A stretch of DNA of 64,000 nucleotides from Labilibaculum antarcticum (GTDB taxonomy: Bacteria; Bacteroidota; Bacteroidia; Bacteroidales; Marinifilaceae), in NCBI RefSeq assembly GCF_002356295.1, contig NZ_AP018042.1:372001-436000 (forward strand), written 5' to 3'. Of the stretch, positions 17,190 through 26,987 are shown one piece after another. The translations under genes were made by a program, and so were the position numbers. The notes beneath the pieces were generated by a model. It made no database searches. It saw nothing but the letters and a program-made list of their open reading frames with translations, and had not been told where the DNA came from. Position 1 is the first letter of the stretch; every line of letters begins with the position of its first letter.

Positions 17190-17251
17190 AACACTTCAAA
17201 TCCTATGGGTTTAGGTTAGGGTTAGAATTGTGTAGTAGGATTTGAAGTGTT
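17190..17251. other. Long hairpin with telomere-like loop
   Basis: Perfect 15-bp inverted repeat, AACACTTCAAATCCT (17190-17204) with AGGATTTGAAGTGTT (17237-17251), extendable outward with one bulge. The 32-base loop contains TTAGGTTAGGGTTAG. The stretch 16969-17310 has no gene that I can support; this hairpin is its only clear structure. Confidence 0.6.
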
Positions 17252-17316
17252 TCTATCTTCTTTTACAAAATAGTTAGAATTCATTGGAATGTTTTCCATA
17301 TTGTTAGTTTTTGCGC

Positions 17317-17360
17317 AAACTGTAAAAAAGCCTTCACCAGCTTTTTTACAGTTTTTTTTT
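17317..17360 (+). terminator. Strong plus-strand terminator without an evident gene
   Basis: AAACTGTAAAAAAG (17317-17330) pairs with CTTTTTTACAGTTT (17341-17354) and nine T follow. The nearest plus-strand gene already ended at another terminator at 16934, so this may end a small untranslated RNA that includes the hairpin at 17190, or be a back-up terminator. Confidence 0.75.
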
Positions 17361-17364
17361 GCAC

Positions 17365-17395
17365 AAAAAAAAACTGATTCCCCTTCAGAAATCAG
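17365..17395 (-). terminator. Terminator of the aconitase-citrate synthase operon
   Basis: On the minus strand CTGATT and AATCAG (17390-17395 with 17374-17379) form a stem, followed by nine T (17373-17365). It lies 11 bases after the citrate synthase stop. Confidence 0.8.
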
Positions 17396-17405
17396 CTCAG
17401 TCTTA

Positions 17406-18746
17406 TTATAAAGTGGTTTTCTCTTCAGTTTCCACCATTTTCTTAATGCCGGCTATTTTCTCCAGCATATCAGTAGTAATAGACTTTGGCCTTTCCAAAG
17501 GATATCCCAAAGCTCTGTCCCAAATTACATTGGCACAGATACCTATTGAACGTCCAATACCAAAAAGAACCGTATAAAAATCATATTCCGTAACCCCATA
17601 GTGCCATTGAATCACACCTGATTGCGCATCAACATTTGGCCAAGGATTCTTTGCTTTTCCATGTTCCATAAGAATATCGGGTACCACTTGATAAAGCATG
17701 TCTGCATACTTAAAAATTGGATCCTCAGGCAAATGTTTCAAGCTAAATTCACGCTGAAGCATATATCTTGGATCGGTCTTGCGCAATACAGCATGACCAA
17801 AACCAGGAATTACCTGCCCTGAATTTAATGTATCCCAAACAAACTGTGTCATCTCCTCTTTAGTAGGAATACGATTGTCCATTTTATCCATTACCTCATG
17901 CAACCATCTCAGAACTTCCTGATTAGCAAGACCGTGCAATGGTCCCGCCAAACCATTAATCATTGCCGAAATAGAAAGGTAAATATCAGATAACGAACTC
18001 GCGACCAAGTGACCTGTATGCGCACTCACATTACCACTTTCATGATCACTATGAATGATAAAATGCAAACGGGAAACATCATCGTAAGGCTTAGCAACGC
18101 CCATCATGTGGGCAAAATTTGCTCCCATATCCAAATTCGGATTGGATTGAATTCTTGGTCCCTGACGATACAATTTATTATAAATATAAGACGCGATTTC
18201 CGGAAGTTTAGCAAGCAAATTTAATGAATCCTCATAGGTCGCATCCCAATACTCCTTTTTATTTAATCCGGCATGATACTGTCTGTTAAAAACAGATTCT
18301 CTACTCAGAGTAAGAATAGCCGTTGAGAAAATGGTCATTGGATGACTACAGCAAGGAAATGAATCAATTACCTCATAAACATATCGAGGCACAATTCGAC
18401 GCTTGCTAAATTCATCCACAACTTGCATTACCTCTTCCTGATTCGGAAAATCTCCGGTAAGTAGTAAATAAAACAATCCCTCCACGTAAGGCATGTCTGC
18501 TCCCTTAGGTTTCGGTAAGCCTTCAATTACTTCTTCCAATGTAAATCCTCTGTAACGAATTCCCTCTTCCGGATCAAGATAAGAAATGTCCGTAACCAAA
18601 GATTTGAGTCCCCTCATTCCTCCAATTATTTGGGATATGGTAACCTGATCAACAACGACATCCCCGTATTCTTCCAATAATCTTTTTGTCCTAGGTCTAT
18701 GTTCCTTAATTTTTTTGAACAAAGTTTGCTTTAGTGTCTTTTTCAT
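17406..18746 (-). CDS. gltA: Citrate synthase, mitochondrial (eukaryotic) type
   Basis: Condenses oxaloacetate and acetyl-CoA to citrate. The 446-aa sequence closely follows the mitochondrial enzyme rather than E. coli GltA: GGMRGLKSLV, LDPEEGIRYRGFT, AGPLHGLANQEVLRWL with the first catalytic His, NSGQVIPGFGHAVLRKTDPRY with the second, KNPWPNVDAQSGV with the catalytic Asp, and ALGYPLERPKS. No mitochondrial-style leader is present and none is expected. It follows the aconitase gene by 67 bases on the same strand, so the two form an operon for the first steps of the TCA cycle. Related citrate synthases are known in Bacteroidota. Confidence 0.95.
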   Translation of the reverse strand: MKKTLKQTLFKKIKEHRPRTKRLLEEYGDVVVDQVTISQIIGGMRGLKSLVTDISYLDPEEGIRYRGFTLEEVIEGLPKPKGADMPYVEGLFYLLLTGDFPNQEEVMQVVDEFSKRRIVPRYVYEVIDSFPCCSHPMTIFSTAILTLSRESVFNRQYHAGLNKKEYWDATYEDSLNLLAKLPEIASYIYNKLYRQGPRIQSNPNLDMGANFAHMMGVAKPYDDVSRLHFIIHSDHESGNVSAHTGHLVASSLSDIYLSISAMINGLAGPLHGLANQEVLRWLHEVMDKMDNRIPTKEEMTQFVWDTLNSGQVIPGFGHAVLRKTDPRYMLQREFSLKHLPEDPIFKYADMLYQVVPDILMEHGKAKNPWPNVDAQSGVIQWHYGVTEYDFYTVLFGIGRSIGICANVIWDRALGYPLERPKSITTDMLEKIAGIKKMVETEEKTTL

Positions 18747-18813
18747 CTGGTCTAAACTTTAGGTTTGGAAACCAACCGGGGAGATTGATTTCACGTTAGG
18801 AAATGTGTAATGT

Positions 18814-21081
18814 CTATTTTGCATTTTGTATTCTGATTAAATTCAAAGCACTGCCTGCTTTAAACCACTCAATTTGAACATCGTTATAAGTATGATTCGC
18901 CACGATAGTATCTTTTGAACCATCCTCGTGCGTAATAATTAATTCCAATGCTTTTCCAGGGGTAAAATTTGCTAATCCGATCACATCAAATTTATCCTTC
19001 TCCTGAATTTTATCGTAATCAGCTTTGTTTGCAAATGTCAATCCCAAAACACCTTGCTTTTTAAGGTTCGTTTCGTGAATTCTTGCGAAAGAACGAACAA
19101 TTACTACCTTAACACCTAAATGTCTTGGTTCCATGGCTGCATGTTCTCTTGATGATCCTTCCCCGTAATTTTCATCTCCAACCACAATTGAGCCCAATCC
19201 GCTGGCTTTTAAATCTCGTGCGGTAACCGGAACTTCTTCGTATTTGCCGTTTACCGGATTAAATACTGAATTGGTTTCCTCATTGAAATAATTAACTGCA
19301 CCAATCAGCATATTATTAGATATATTATCCAAATGTCCCCTATATCTTAACCATGGACCTGCCATAGAAATATGATCGGTTGTACATTTTCCTTTTGCCT
19401 TAATCAATAATTTCAAGCCATTCATATTTTTACCATCCCAGGCCTGAAATGGAGCAAGCAATTGCAAACGTTCCGAACTCTCATTCACATTTATAATAAG
19501 TGAACCTCCATCTGTTCCAGGATCCAAGTAACCGGAATCCTTCATATCAAATCCATTTGGAGGAAATTCTAAACCTGTTGGTTCATCTAATCTCACTTCA
19601 ACACCATCTTCATTAATCAAAGTATCGGTCATCGGATTAAAACAAAGATCACCGGCTATAGCCAAAGCTGTTACTATCTCTGGTGATGCCACAAAACCAT
19701 GTGTGTTAGGGTTTCCATCGTTACGTTTGGCAAAATTTCTATTAAAGGAAGTAATAATAGAATTCCTCCGAGTTGGATCCTCCGCATGACGTTTCCACTG
19801 TCCGATACAAGGTCCGCAAGCGTTAGCCATGATGACTCCTCCAATGTCTTCAAACTCCTTTAAAATACCATCTCGTTCGGTTGTATATCTCACCAATTCG
19901 GAACCTGGCGTAACCACAAATTCTGCTTTAACCTTCAAATTCTTATCCTTTGCCTGTTTGGCCAAAGAAGCTGCTCTCGAAAGATCTTCGTAAGAAGAAT
20001 TAGTACAAGAGCCAATCAAACCAACCTCTAATTTTTGAGGATAATTGTTTTCTTTAACAGCTTTTCCAAAGTCCTCTAATTTATGAGCTAAATCGGGAGT
20101 AAAAGGGCCGTTGATATAAGGCTGCATTTCCGATAAGTTAATTTCAATTACCTGATCGTAATACATCTCCGGATTTTTGTACACTTCTTCATCAGCACGT
20201 AAATCTCCCATTACAACATCTGCAAGGTCAGCAACATCTTCGCGACCTGTAAGACGCAAATAATTACTCATATTTCGATCGTAAGCAAAAATAGAAGTTG
20301 TTGCCCCTATTTCAGCTCCCATATTACAAATAGTTCCTTTACCTGTACATGAAATTGAATCGGCACCTTCCCCAAAATATTCAACAATAGCTCCGGTACC
20401 CCCTTTTACGGTAAGTATTCCTGCAACGTTTAATATTACATCTTTAGGAGAAACCCAACCACTTAATTTCCCGGTTAACTTTACTCCTATCAGTTTAGGC
20501 ATTTTCAATTCCCAAGGCATTCCTGCCATCACATCAACAGCATCGGCACCGCCAACTCCAATTGCAACCATTCCTAATCCACCTGCATTTACAGTATGCG
20601 AATCAGTTCCAATCATCATTCCACCGGGAAAGGCATAATTTTCCAGTACAACCTGATGAATAATACCAGCACCTGGCTTCCAAAAGCCAATTCCATATTT
20701 CTGAGATACTGATTCCAAGAAATCGTATACTTCGTTATTTTGTTGTTTTGCATCAGCCAAATCCTTATCGGCACCTATAGATGCTTGAATTAGATGATCA
20801 CAATGAACCGTTGACGGAACAGCAACTTTAGTTTTCCCTGCATTCATAAATTGCAAAAGTGCCATTTGCGCTGTTGCATCCTGCATGGCTACCCTATCGG
20901 GAGCAAAATTCACATAATCCTCTCCTCGTGTAAACTTATTCCCTTTTTCCTCAGCAGATAAATGTGAGTATAAAATTTTCTCGCTCAAGGTGAGTGGTTT
21001 GCCTAAATTCTTCCGAGCAGTTTTCACCCTTTCAGGCATTTGTTCGTAAACAGATTTTATCAATTTAAAATCAAATAGCAT
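18814..21081 (-). CDS. acn: Aconitate hydratase, mitochondrial type
   Basis: Fe-S hydratase that isomerises citrate to isocitrate. The start [16 protein letters not shown] at 21081 is chosen; an upstream in-frame ATG at 21123 adds 14 residues unlike the family. The 755-aa product has the mitochondrial-aconitase length, shorter than AcnA (about 890). Cluster ligands are visible in [14 protein letters not shown] (one Cys) and [10 protein letters not shown] (two Cys). [12 protein letters not shown] and, in the swivelling C-terminal domain, [15 protein letters not shown] are conserved. It is the first gene of the acn-gltA operon. The 378-base gap behind its start (21082-21459) is AT-rich and holds no feature I can identify beyond the likely promoter of this operon. 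Confidence 0.95.
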   Translation of the reverse strand: MLFDFKLIKSVYEQMPERVKTARKNLGKPLTLSEKILYSHLSAEEKGNKFTRGEDYVNFAPDRVAMQDATAQMALLQFMNAGKTKVAVPSTVHCDHLIQASIGADKDLADAKQQNNEVYDFLESVSQKYGIGFWKPGAGIIHQVVLENYAFPGGMMIGTDSHTVNAGGLGMVAIGVGGADAVDVMAGMPWELKMPKLIGVKLTGKLSGWVSPKDVILNVAGILTVKGGTGAIVEYFGEGADSISCTGKGTICNMGAEIGATTSIFAYDRNMSNYLRLTGREDVADLADVVMGDLRADEEVYKNPEMYYDQVIEINLSEMQPYINGPFTPDLAHKLEDFGKAVKENNYPQKLEVGLIGSCTNSSYEDLSRAASLAKQAKDKNLKVKAEFVVTPGSELVRYTTERDGILKEFEDIGGVIMANACGPCIGQWKRHAEDPTRRNSIITSFNRNFAKRNDGNPNTHGFVASPEIVTALAIAGDLCFNPMTDTLINEDGVEVRLDEPTGLEFPPNGFDMKDSGYLDPGTDGGSLIINVNESSERLQLLAPFQAWDGKNMNGLKLLIKAKGKCTTDHISMAGPWLRYRGHLDNISNNMLIGAVNYFNEETNSVFNPVNGKYEEVPVTARDLKASGLGSIVVGDENYGEGSSREHAAMEPRHLGVKVVIVRSFARIHETNLKKQGVLGLTFANKADYDKIQEKDKFDVIGLANFTPGKALELIITHEDGSKDTIVANHTYNDVQIEWFKAGSALNLIRIQNAK

Positions 21082-21459
21082 AGTTTGATAAATTTTTTGA
21101 TTTATATATATATTATTTGGCACCTAGTTATAATCTGAAAGAAAACGTAGAAGGAATTAAATAGTATCGGATTTAGCGATCTTTTTATGCATTTTACATC
21201 AGGTATTAATTAAATGCCGAACTTCTGACTTACAGTTGCTTAGAAGGCTTTCAGCAAAAAAAACAATCTGTTAAGTATAATTAAATTTAAATATCTAAAT
21301 ATAACAAAAACTTAGTATATTAAAAAGCTAGGGCTAAAAATCTTTATAACCTTTCAGATGGCTTAAAAAAAGCGCATAACTATCATCCTAATCCAATAAA
21401 TTTCCCCTCGATAAAATAGACTTTTTCAGATATTGTAAAGTTTGACAGATAGTTAACCG

Positions 21460-21960
21460 CTACTTGCCCTTACTTCCAAATTCCACCACTTGAAGATCTT
21501 TTATTTCCTTTGCTTCAATTGTAAATTTAACCATTGTCTGCACTTTGTGGAAACCAGAAATCCCCGAAGCGCCTGGATTTATATGCAACAGATTTAATTC
21601 TTTATCGAAAATAACCTTAAGAATATGAGAATGCCCTGAAATAAATAATTGTGGAGCATCCTCAAAAATTTCAGGTTTGACATTTCGATCGTAATGTTTG
21701 GGATAACCTCCTATGTGTGTGATCCAAACATCAACATCCTCACAATGAAAACGCTGGTGCTTAGGGTAAACAATACGAACATCATGGTCGTCTATATTTC
21801 CATGAACTGCTCTAAGCGGAGCAATTTCAGATAATTTATCAGCAATTTCAATTCCTCCAATATCTCCGGCATGCCATATTTCATCGCATTCCTTAAGATG
21901 CTTTACCACAACCGGGTCAAGCCATCCATGAGTATCCGAAAGTAATCCTATTCGCTTCAT
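21460..21960 (-). CDS. YfcE/MJ0936-type metallophosphoesterase
   Basis: Small cytoplasmic two-metal phosphodiesterase of 166 aa. All metal motifs are present: LLSDTHG at the N-terminus, HAGDIGG, VHGNIDDHD (GNxDxHD), ITHIGGYP and SGHSH. Members of this family hydrolyse bis-p-nitrophenyl phosphate and related diesters; the physiological substrate is unknown. It is a single gene with its start facing away from prfC. Confidence 0.9.
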   Translation of the reverse strand: MKRIGLLSDTHGWLDPVVVKHLKECDEIWHAGDIGGIEIADKLSEIAPLRAVHGNIDDHDVRIVYPKHQRFHCEDVDVWITHIGGYPKHYDRNVKPEIFEDAPQLFISGHSHILKVIFDKELNLLHINPGASGISGFHKVQTMVKFTIEAKEIKDLQVVEFGSKGK

Positions 21961-22165
21961 AATTTTTCCTTATTCGCAATTTTGAAGTGTAAATCTACAA
22001 AAAGAAACGTGAAAAAATGCAGGCCAAATCAAATTATATCAAGCAATCGTTAGCGCTGCGAGTAGCATGTACGAAGGCAGTAAATCAGATGTCAATCCCT
22101 TAAATCAGGTCAAAGCCCAAACGATTTAATCAATAATTAACCACATATAATCAGTAAAAAATGAT

Positions 22166-22173
22166 TACTTTTG
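22166..22173 (+). promoter_or_regulatory. -7 promoter box before prfC
   Basis: TACTTTTG matches TAnnTTTG and lies 30 bases before the prfC start. No clear -33 TTG sits at the ideal distance. Confidence 0.45.
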
Positions 22174-22203
22174 CATGCTTTATTTTAAAAGAAAATACTA
22201 TCG

Positions 22204-23778
22204 ATGGGGTTTAAAGAAGAGATAAAAAGACGAAGAACATTTGGGATTATTTCTCATCCGGATGCGGGAAAAACAACACTAACTGAAAAATTACTTTTGT
22301 TTGGTGGTGCTATTCATGTTGCAGGTGCTGTAAAATCTAATAAAATAAAGAAAACGGCTACTTCCGATTTCATGGAAATTGAAAGACAGAGAGGAATTTC
22401 TGTTGCAACTTCCGTTATGGGATTTGAATACAAAGGTCATAAAATAAATATCCTTGATACACCAGGTCACCAGGATTTTGCGGAAGATACATTTCGTACA
22501 CTTACAGCATGCGATAGTGTAATTATCGTTATTGATGTTGCGAAAGGGGTTGAGGCACAAACCAGAAAACTGATGCAGGTTTGTAGAATGCGAAAGACTC
22601 CGGTTATTGTTTTCATTAACAAAATGGACCGAAGCGGTAAAGACGCATTTGATTTGCTGGATGAAATTGAAACAGAATTACAAATTAGTGTAAACCCATT
22701 AAGCTGGCCAATTAATATGGGCCCTGATTTTAAAGGTGTTTACAATATCTATCAGAAAAACTTGAGCTTGTTTACTCCTGCAACTCAAACTATTCAGGAA
22801 ACTATTGAATTTGACGATCTCTCCAATCCTAAATTGGAAGAATACATAGGTGATGATGCCGAAATACTTAGAGAAGAAATTGAGCTCGTTTCAGGTGTTT
22901 ATCCTGAGCTGGATCTTCAGGAATATCTAGATGCAAAAATTGCTCCTGTTTTCTTCGGATCAGCCTTAAATAACTTTGGTGTTCGTGAGCTTTTGGATGC
23001 TTTTATTCAGATTGCACCTTCTCCCCGTCCTTGCCAGACTGTTGAACGAGTGATTGAACCAACAGAAGAAAAATTCTCAGGATTTATTTTTAAGATTCAT
23101 GCTAACATGGATCCAAACCACCGTGATAGAATTGCTTTTGTGAAAATTGTATCGGGTGTATTTAGAAGAAATACAGCCTATTTACATGTGCGAAATGGCA
23201 AAAAACTAAAATTTTCGAGTCCTACAGCATTTATGGCCGAGAAAAAATCAATTATTGAGGAAGCCTATCCTGGTGATATTGTTGGTTTGCACGATACAGG
23301 AAACTTTAAAATTGGTGATACTTTAACTGAAGGTGAAAAAATTAACTTCAAAGGAATTCCAAGCTTCTCTCCTGAGCTGTTTAAATACATTGAGAATGCC
23401 GATCCGATGAAATCGAAGCAATTGGCAAAAGGGGTTGACCAATTAATGGATGAAGGGGTTGCTCAGCTATTTACATCCCAGTTTAACGGAAGAAAAGTAA
23501 TTGGAACTGTTGGTGCTCTGCAGTTTGAAGTTATTGAGTATCGTTTACTTCACGAATATAGTGCTTCCTGTAGATGGGAACATATTAATCTGCACAAAGC
23601 ATGCTGGATTAAGTCAAATGATGAAGAACAGCTAACAGAATTTAAAAAGGCTAAATTCCAGTTCATCGCAAAAGATAAGCATGGCAGAGATGTTTTCCTT
23701 GCTGATTCAAGTTACATGCTGCAAATGGCACAAAACAATTACCCGAAACTAGAATTCCACTTCACATCAGAGTTCTAA
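22204..23778 (+). CDS. prfC: Peptide chain release factor 3
   Basis: Translational GTPase of 524 aa that recycles release factors RF1/RF2 from the ribosome after termination. The G motifs are [11 protein letters not shown] (P-loop, near residue 18), the effector segment [20 protein letters not shown] and NKMDRSGKD. The following domains ([28 protein letters not shown]) are those of RF3 rather than EF-G, which would be about 700 aa. It sits 30 bases before a thioesterase gene on the same strand. Confidence 0.96.
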   Translation: MGFKEEIKRRRTFGIISHPDAGKTTLTEKLLLFGGAIHVAGAVKSNKIKKTATSDFMEIERQRGISVATSVMGFEYKGHKINILDTPGHQDFAEDTFRTLTACDSVIIVIDVAKGVEAQTRKLMQVCRMRKTPVIVFINKMDRSGKDAFDLLDEIETELQISVNPLSWPINMGPDFKGVYNIYQKNLSLFTPATQTIQETIEFDDLSNPKLEEYIGDDAEILREEIELVSGVYPELDLQEYLDAKIAPVFFGSALNNFGVRELLDAFIQIAPSPRPCQTVERVIEPTEEKFSGFIFKIHANMDPNHRDRIAFVKIVSGVFRRNTAYLHVRNGKKLKFSSPTAFMAEKKSIIEEAYPGDIVGLHDTGNFKIGDTLTEGEKINFKGIPSFSPELFKYIENADPMKSKQLAKGVDQLMDEGVAQLFTSQFNGRKVIGTVGALQFEVIEYRLLHEYSASCRWEHINLHKACWIKSNDEEQLTEFKKAKFQFIAKDKHGRDVFLADSSYMLQMAQNNYPKLEFHFTSEF

Positions 23779-23808
23779 TAATAAATTACGATACAAACAT
23801 ACATCTAT

Positions 23809-24183
23809 ATGGCTTTAGCAGAAGGATTAACTGTAACACAAACAATGACTGTGACCAAATTGGACACAGCAATACACCATGGTTCTGGTAAATTAGAAGT
23901 ATTTGCCACTCCAGCAATGGTGGCATTCATGGAAAATACGGCGCTTGCCTGTATTGCTCCGGAAATGGAAAAAGGCACAGACAGTGTTGGCATACAAATT
24001 GACACCAAACACAGCAAGGCTAATAAAGTTGGTACTCTTGTAACTTGTACCGCAAAATTAGTAAAAGTAGATGGTAAAAAGCTAAGTTTCGAAATTGAAG
24101 CCTCAGACGAAGATGGAAAAATAGGAAGTGCGTTTCATCTTCGATACATCATCGACCCGGTTAAATTTATGAGTAGACTGTAA
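23809..24183 (+). CDS. Hotdog-fold thioesterase, FlK-like
   Basis: 124-aa single-domain acyl-CoA thioesterase-like protein. ATPAMVAFMENTALACI is typical of the fluoroacetyl-CoA thioesterase (FlK) group: Thr and Glu of this segment and the His of GSAFHLRYIID are candidate active-site residues. Proteins like this are common in Bacteroidota and Firmicutes without any link to fluoroacetate, so the substrate is open. The short 30-base gap to prfC suggests cotranscription. Confidence 0.85.
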   Translation: MALAEGLTVTQTMTVTKLDTAIHHGSGKLEVFATPAMVAFMENTALACIAPEMEKGTDSVGIQIDTKHSKANKVGTLVTCTAKLVKVDGKKLSFEIEASDEDGKIGSAFHLRYIIDPVKFMSRL

Positions 24184-24206
24184 AGTTCTAACTTAAAAAT
24201 ACAATA

Positions 24207-24239
24207 AAAGCCTGCAATTCGATTGAATTTGCAGGCTTT
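24207..24239. terminator. Bidirectional terminator between convergent genes
   Basis: AAAGCCTGCAA (24207-24217) pairs with TTGCAGGCTTT (24229-24239); the inner ATTC/GAAT can extend the stem. It separates the thioesterase (+) from the DUF438 gene (-). Confidence 0.88.
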
Positions 24240-24258
24240 CTTGTATAATCAAATAGTA

Positions 24259-25500
24259 CTAATCCATCAAACGTTTTTCACCATCGAGTTTACGGATATC
24301 GGTAATATCCTGACCAACCTCGATGCAGCCCTTGTAGGCATTATCCTCATCGCGCAAAGCGAAATATTGAATGAGTATAAAGCGTCCTTTCATTTGAATC
24401 CAAAATGATTCGCTGTCTTTTTCGCCACTTTTAAATGCGTTTACTAAATCGACAACCACATGAACACTCTCCGGTGGATGACAGTTTTGAACGGTTCGAC
24501 CAATAATTGCCTTCGAACGAGGAAAAAAGCGTTCTTTAGGATTGGAAAAGAAACAAACCCGATCATTTTCATCGATCATCGTAATATCTACGGGCAAATG
24601 ATTGAACAACATCATTGCTTGCTTCAAAGTCATTAAACCAGTTTCGAAATTAAGTACCGTGTCTCCTAATTGATCCATATCCAATTCTTCACCTTTCATA
24701 TCACTCTCCTTCTTTACTGATTTTTTATTCGTTTTAACAATCTCTGGTGTCTCAATAAAACTAAACCCGATTTCATAGCTCTGTTTATTCATCTCATCCC
24801 ACAATTCATCGGAAACAGCATTCACAGCTACCGGAAATAACAAGTACTCCTCTCTGGAAATAATTGCATACATGAAGAAGAACAAATCGCCCAACAATTT
24901 ATTAATGAGTTTTAGGTCGATAAAACTGGATTGTAATTCAGTAACCAATTGCTTTTGAACCCTGCGGATATCATCATGAATAGACCACATTACACCCAAG
25001 CATTTGTATTCTGGAAACTGATTTTCAAAATAAGGAAAGAAAATGTTCTCTTTGCGCTGATAATGCTTATCCATCTCACTTAATGCCTGAATCTTAGATT
25101 TTAATAAAGACATTTCGGCAGCCAATTCTTTTCCATCTTTTAAGCTGTTAATGCTTTTGGCTAAAGGCTTAATCTCTTTCAATCGAGTATCCAACTCATC
25201 ATTTTCCTGCATCATAATGCCCAGAAAATGCTTTGGACTCACTTGCGCTTTCGGATGATTTTGAATTGCCTTGTGAAACACGTTTAAGGCTTTATTGATA
25301 CCAAGCTTAAGATCTTCCATTGGAACATTGGCCTCAACCAATCTGTGAACAACCAAAACAATATCGTTTGGTGTCAATTGATCAATGGCAGACTGGTGTT
25401 TTTTGATTAAGTCAGTACCCTTCGCTCCTTTTATCAGCTGAAAGCAGAAGTCGTACAAAGAATCAACTCGTGCTTGATTGTTATTTATGAATTCGGACAT
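24259..25500 (-). CDS. DUF438-hemerythrin-PAS protein
   Basis: 413 aa with three parts. The first 80 residues are DUF438 (LIKGAKGTDLIKKHQSAID). The middle is a hemerythrin-like four-helix domain with spaced His and Glu (KHFLGIMMQENDELDTRL, YQRKENIFFPYFENQ, GVMWSIHDDIRR, REEYLLFPVAVNAV), which should hold a di-iron centre for oxygen or NO sensing. The C-terminal 115 residues are a PAS domain (VDITMIDENDRVCFFSNPKERFFPRS, then GRTVQNCHPP). No kinase or output domain follows, so it may act through partners. Proteins of this architecture are often linked to redox or nitrosative stress in anaerobes. It stands alone. Confidence 0.88.
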   Translation of the reverse strand: MSEFINNNQARVDSLYDFCFQLIKGAKGTDLIKKHQSAIDQLTPNDIVLVVHRLVEANVPMEDLKLGINKALNVFHKAIQNHPKAQVSPKHFLGIMMQENDELDTRLKEIKPLAKSINSLKDGKELAAEMSLLKSKIQALSEMDKHYQRKENIFFPYFENQFPEYKCLGVMWSIHDDIRRVQKQLVTELQSSFIDLKLINKLLGDLFFFMYAIISREEYLLFPVAVNAVSDELWDEMNKQSYEIGFSFIETPEIVKTNKKSVKKESDMKGEELDMDQLGDTVLNFETGLMTLKQAMMLFNHLPVDITMIDENDRVCFFSNPKERFFPRSKAIIGRTVQNCHPPESVHVVVDLVNAFKSGEKDSESFWIQMKGRFILIQYFALRDEDNAYKGCIEVGQDITDIRKLDGEKRLMD

Positions 25501-25591
25501 ATTGTAATTTTAGATCATACCCTATTTTGGGAAAAATACAATAAAAAGCCCATGAAACCAACACCCACTATTACTTCTGACTTTTAAAAAC

Positions 25592-25765
25592 TTATGTACT
25601 TGCAGTAAAGTGAGTCATTAAATAATCAATCACACTTCGGGCATTATCAGGGTAATTAATGTGTGTAGACTTTGCATTTTCTTTCAACCAACATCCAATT
25701 AGCGTCGCGCTGCATTCTTCCAAATCAGCAAAAACAGGAATCTGAAAATGCTTCCTTTGTTGGCA
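25592..25765 (-). pseudogene. Protein-coding remnant, origin unknown
   Basis: About 54 codons on the minus strand read like real protein (HFQIPVFADLEECSATLIG, then THINYPDNARSVIDYLM) and end in TAA at 25592. Upstream the frame meets a stop near 25767 and no good start exists. It may be the tail of a lost gene. I cannot name the family. The rest of the gap 25501-25890 shows nothing clear. Confidence 0.35.
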
Positions 25766-25904
25766 AAACAAATTAATTTACAGAATCATTGTATCCTCTG
25801 TTTGTTATCTTATAGCTTTGCTTAGGGAATAATGAAAAAGTTCGGCTCTGCTAGTAAGAAATTGCTGCAACTGCGAAAAATAGCGATGGGAGATCATTTT
25901 TTTA

Positions 25905-26125
25905 CGCCGAACATTCGGCGAAATCGGGCGGGCATCCGGCGAATCGGGCGAGGGTTCGACGAACTCGGAATAAGGCTCGGCGAAATCGGGCGGGCATCCG
26001 GTGAATCGGGCGAGGGTTCGGCGAACTCGGAATAAGGCTCGGCGAAATCGGGCGAGCATTCGGCGAAGTCGGGCAAGCAATTTCCGAATCGGGCGAGCAA
26101 TGGCCAAAATCGCTGGCAAGCATTC
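25905..26125. repeat. GC-rich tandem repeat, 62-bp period
   Basis: Just under three copies of a 62-bp unit; AAATCGGG recurs at 25921, 25983 and 26045. Each 62-bp unit is itself three variants of a 20-22-bp module with consensus TTCGGCGAAnTCGGGCGAG, about ten modules in all, the last ones degraded. Its high GC contrasts sharply with the AT-rich genome. All reading frames across it are low-complexity products of the repeat, so I do not call a gene. Not a CRISPR: no unique spacers. Confidence 0.85.
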
Positions 26126-26138
26126 CGATCTGTTTTAG

Positions 26139-26165
26139 CCTTCGCCGCACTTAGCGAAGGGTTTT
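26139..26165 (+). terminator. Hairpin at the end of the GC-rich repeat
   Basis: CCTTCGC (26139-26145) pairs with GCGAAGG (26154-26160), followed by GTTTT. It resembles a terminator in the plus direction, or a last member of the repeat, because its arms share TTCGC/GCGAA with it. Confidence 0.5.
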
Positions 26166-26182
26166 ACTCGCTTTTTTGCGTA

Positions 26183-26890
26183 TTATTTCAATAGTTGTTT
26201 AAAGAAACCAGGAATACCTGTTTCAAATGTCATCTCTTTTTTTGTAAAAGGATGCTGTATAGTAAGTGATGCTGAATGAAGAGCCAGACGTTTTACGCCC
26301 TTTCCTTTTATTCCATATATTCGATCACCAGCAACTGGATTTCCATGTTCGGCGAAATGGACACGAATCTGGTTTTTACGACCTGTGAATAGATTTATTT
26401 CGAGCATGCTATAGTGTTTCGATTCCCTTAAAACCTTATAACCTGTTTTAGCAAACTTGCCCTTATTGGGATTTTGAACCGAAAATACCCTGTGGATACT
26501 GTTCTCGGTGAGGTACGATTCTATAATGCCTTCTTTTTCGGCCAATGTTCCCTCTACAACAGCAATGTATTTTTTACTGAAACTTTGCCACTCGGTTTGC
26601 AAGAATACTTTTGCCGCTTCTGTTTTTGCAAACACCAATACGCCCGAAGTATCTTTATCAAGACGATGAACGATAAATACCCGGTTTCTTGATTTTGGAT
26701 TGCCTTTTTTTACGTAATGAGTTAAATGCTGATAAGCCGTTTTCGTGCGTTCGCTATCACTTCCCATTGTGAGCAATCCACTAACCTTTTCCACAACAAT
26801 AATATCCTGATCTTCGTGAAGAATAGTACAACCCGTTGGTTGAAATCTTAGCTTGACTTTATGTTGTGGTTTCTGATTCTCTTCCATCAT
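26183..26890 (-). CDS. RluA family RNA pseudouridine synthase
   Basis: 235 aa. The catalytic motif HRLDKDTSGVLVFAKT contains the essential Asp. IIVVEKVSGLLTMGSD at the front and INLFTGRKNQIRVHFAEHGNPVAGDRIYG near the end are typical of the RluA group. There is no N-terminal S4 domain, as in short RluA/TruC-like members. It modifies uridines in rRNA or tRNA; the target cannot be set from sequence. The double ATG at the N-terminus leaves the start uncertain by one codon. Confidence 0.9.
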   Translation of the reverse strand: MMEENQKPQHKVKLRFQPTGCTILHEDQDIIVVEKVSGLLTMGSDSERTKTAYQHLTHYVKKGNPKSRNRVFIVHRLDKDTSGVLVFAKTEAAKVFLQTEWQSFSKKYIAVVEGTLAEKEGIIESYLTENSIHRVFSVQNPNKGKFAKTGYKVLRESKHYSMLEINLFTGRKNQIRVHFAEHGNPVAGDRIYGIKGKGVKRLALHSASLTIQHPFTKKEMTFETGIPGFFKQLLK

Positions 26891-26987
26891 TATTATTATT
26901 TCGAATACGGGATGTTACTGATTAAGGCAATTAAAACATTATTTTTTTTGATCGTGCAAAGATCACTCTTTCCTTTTAAGCATACAA

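Noticed and set aside
23809-24183. Fluoroacetate resistance from the FlK-like thioesterase
   Set aside because: Such small hotdog proteins are frequent in genomes without fluoroacetate chemistry; only the fold can be claimed.
25905-26125. CRISPR array
   Set aside because: Modules are contiguous or nearly so, with no unique spacers, and no cas genes are present.
25805-26150. Several overlapping frames (Pro/Ser/Arg-rich) across the GC-rich array
   Set aside because: All frames are low-complexity readings of the tandem repeat with no start context, so no gene is called.
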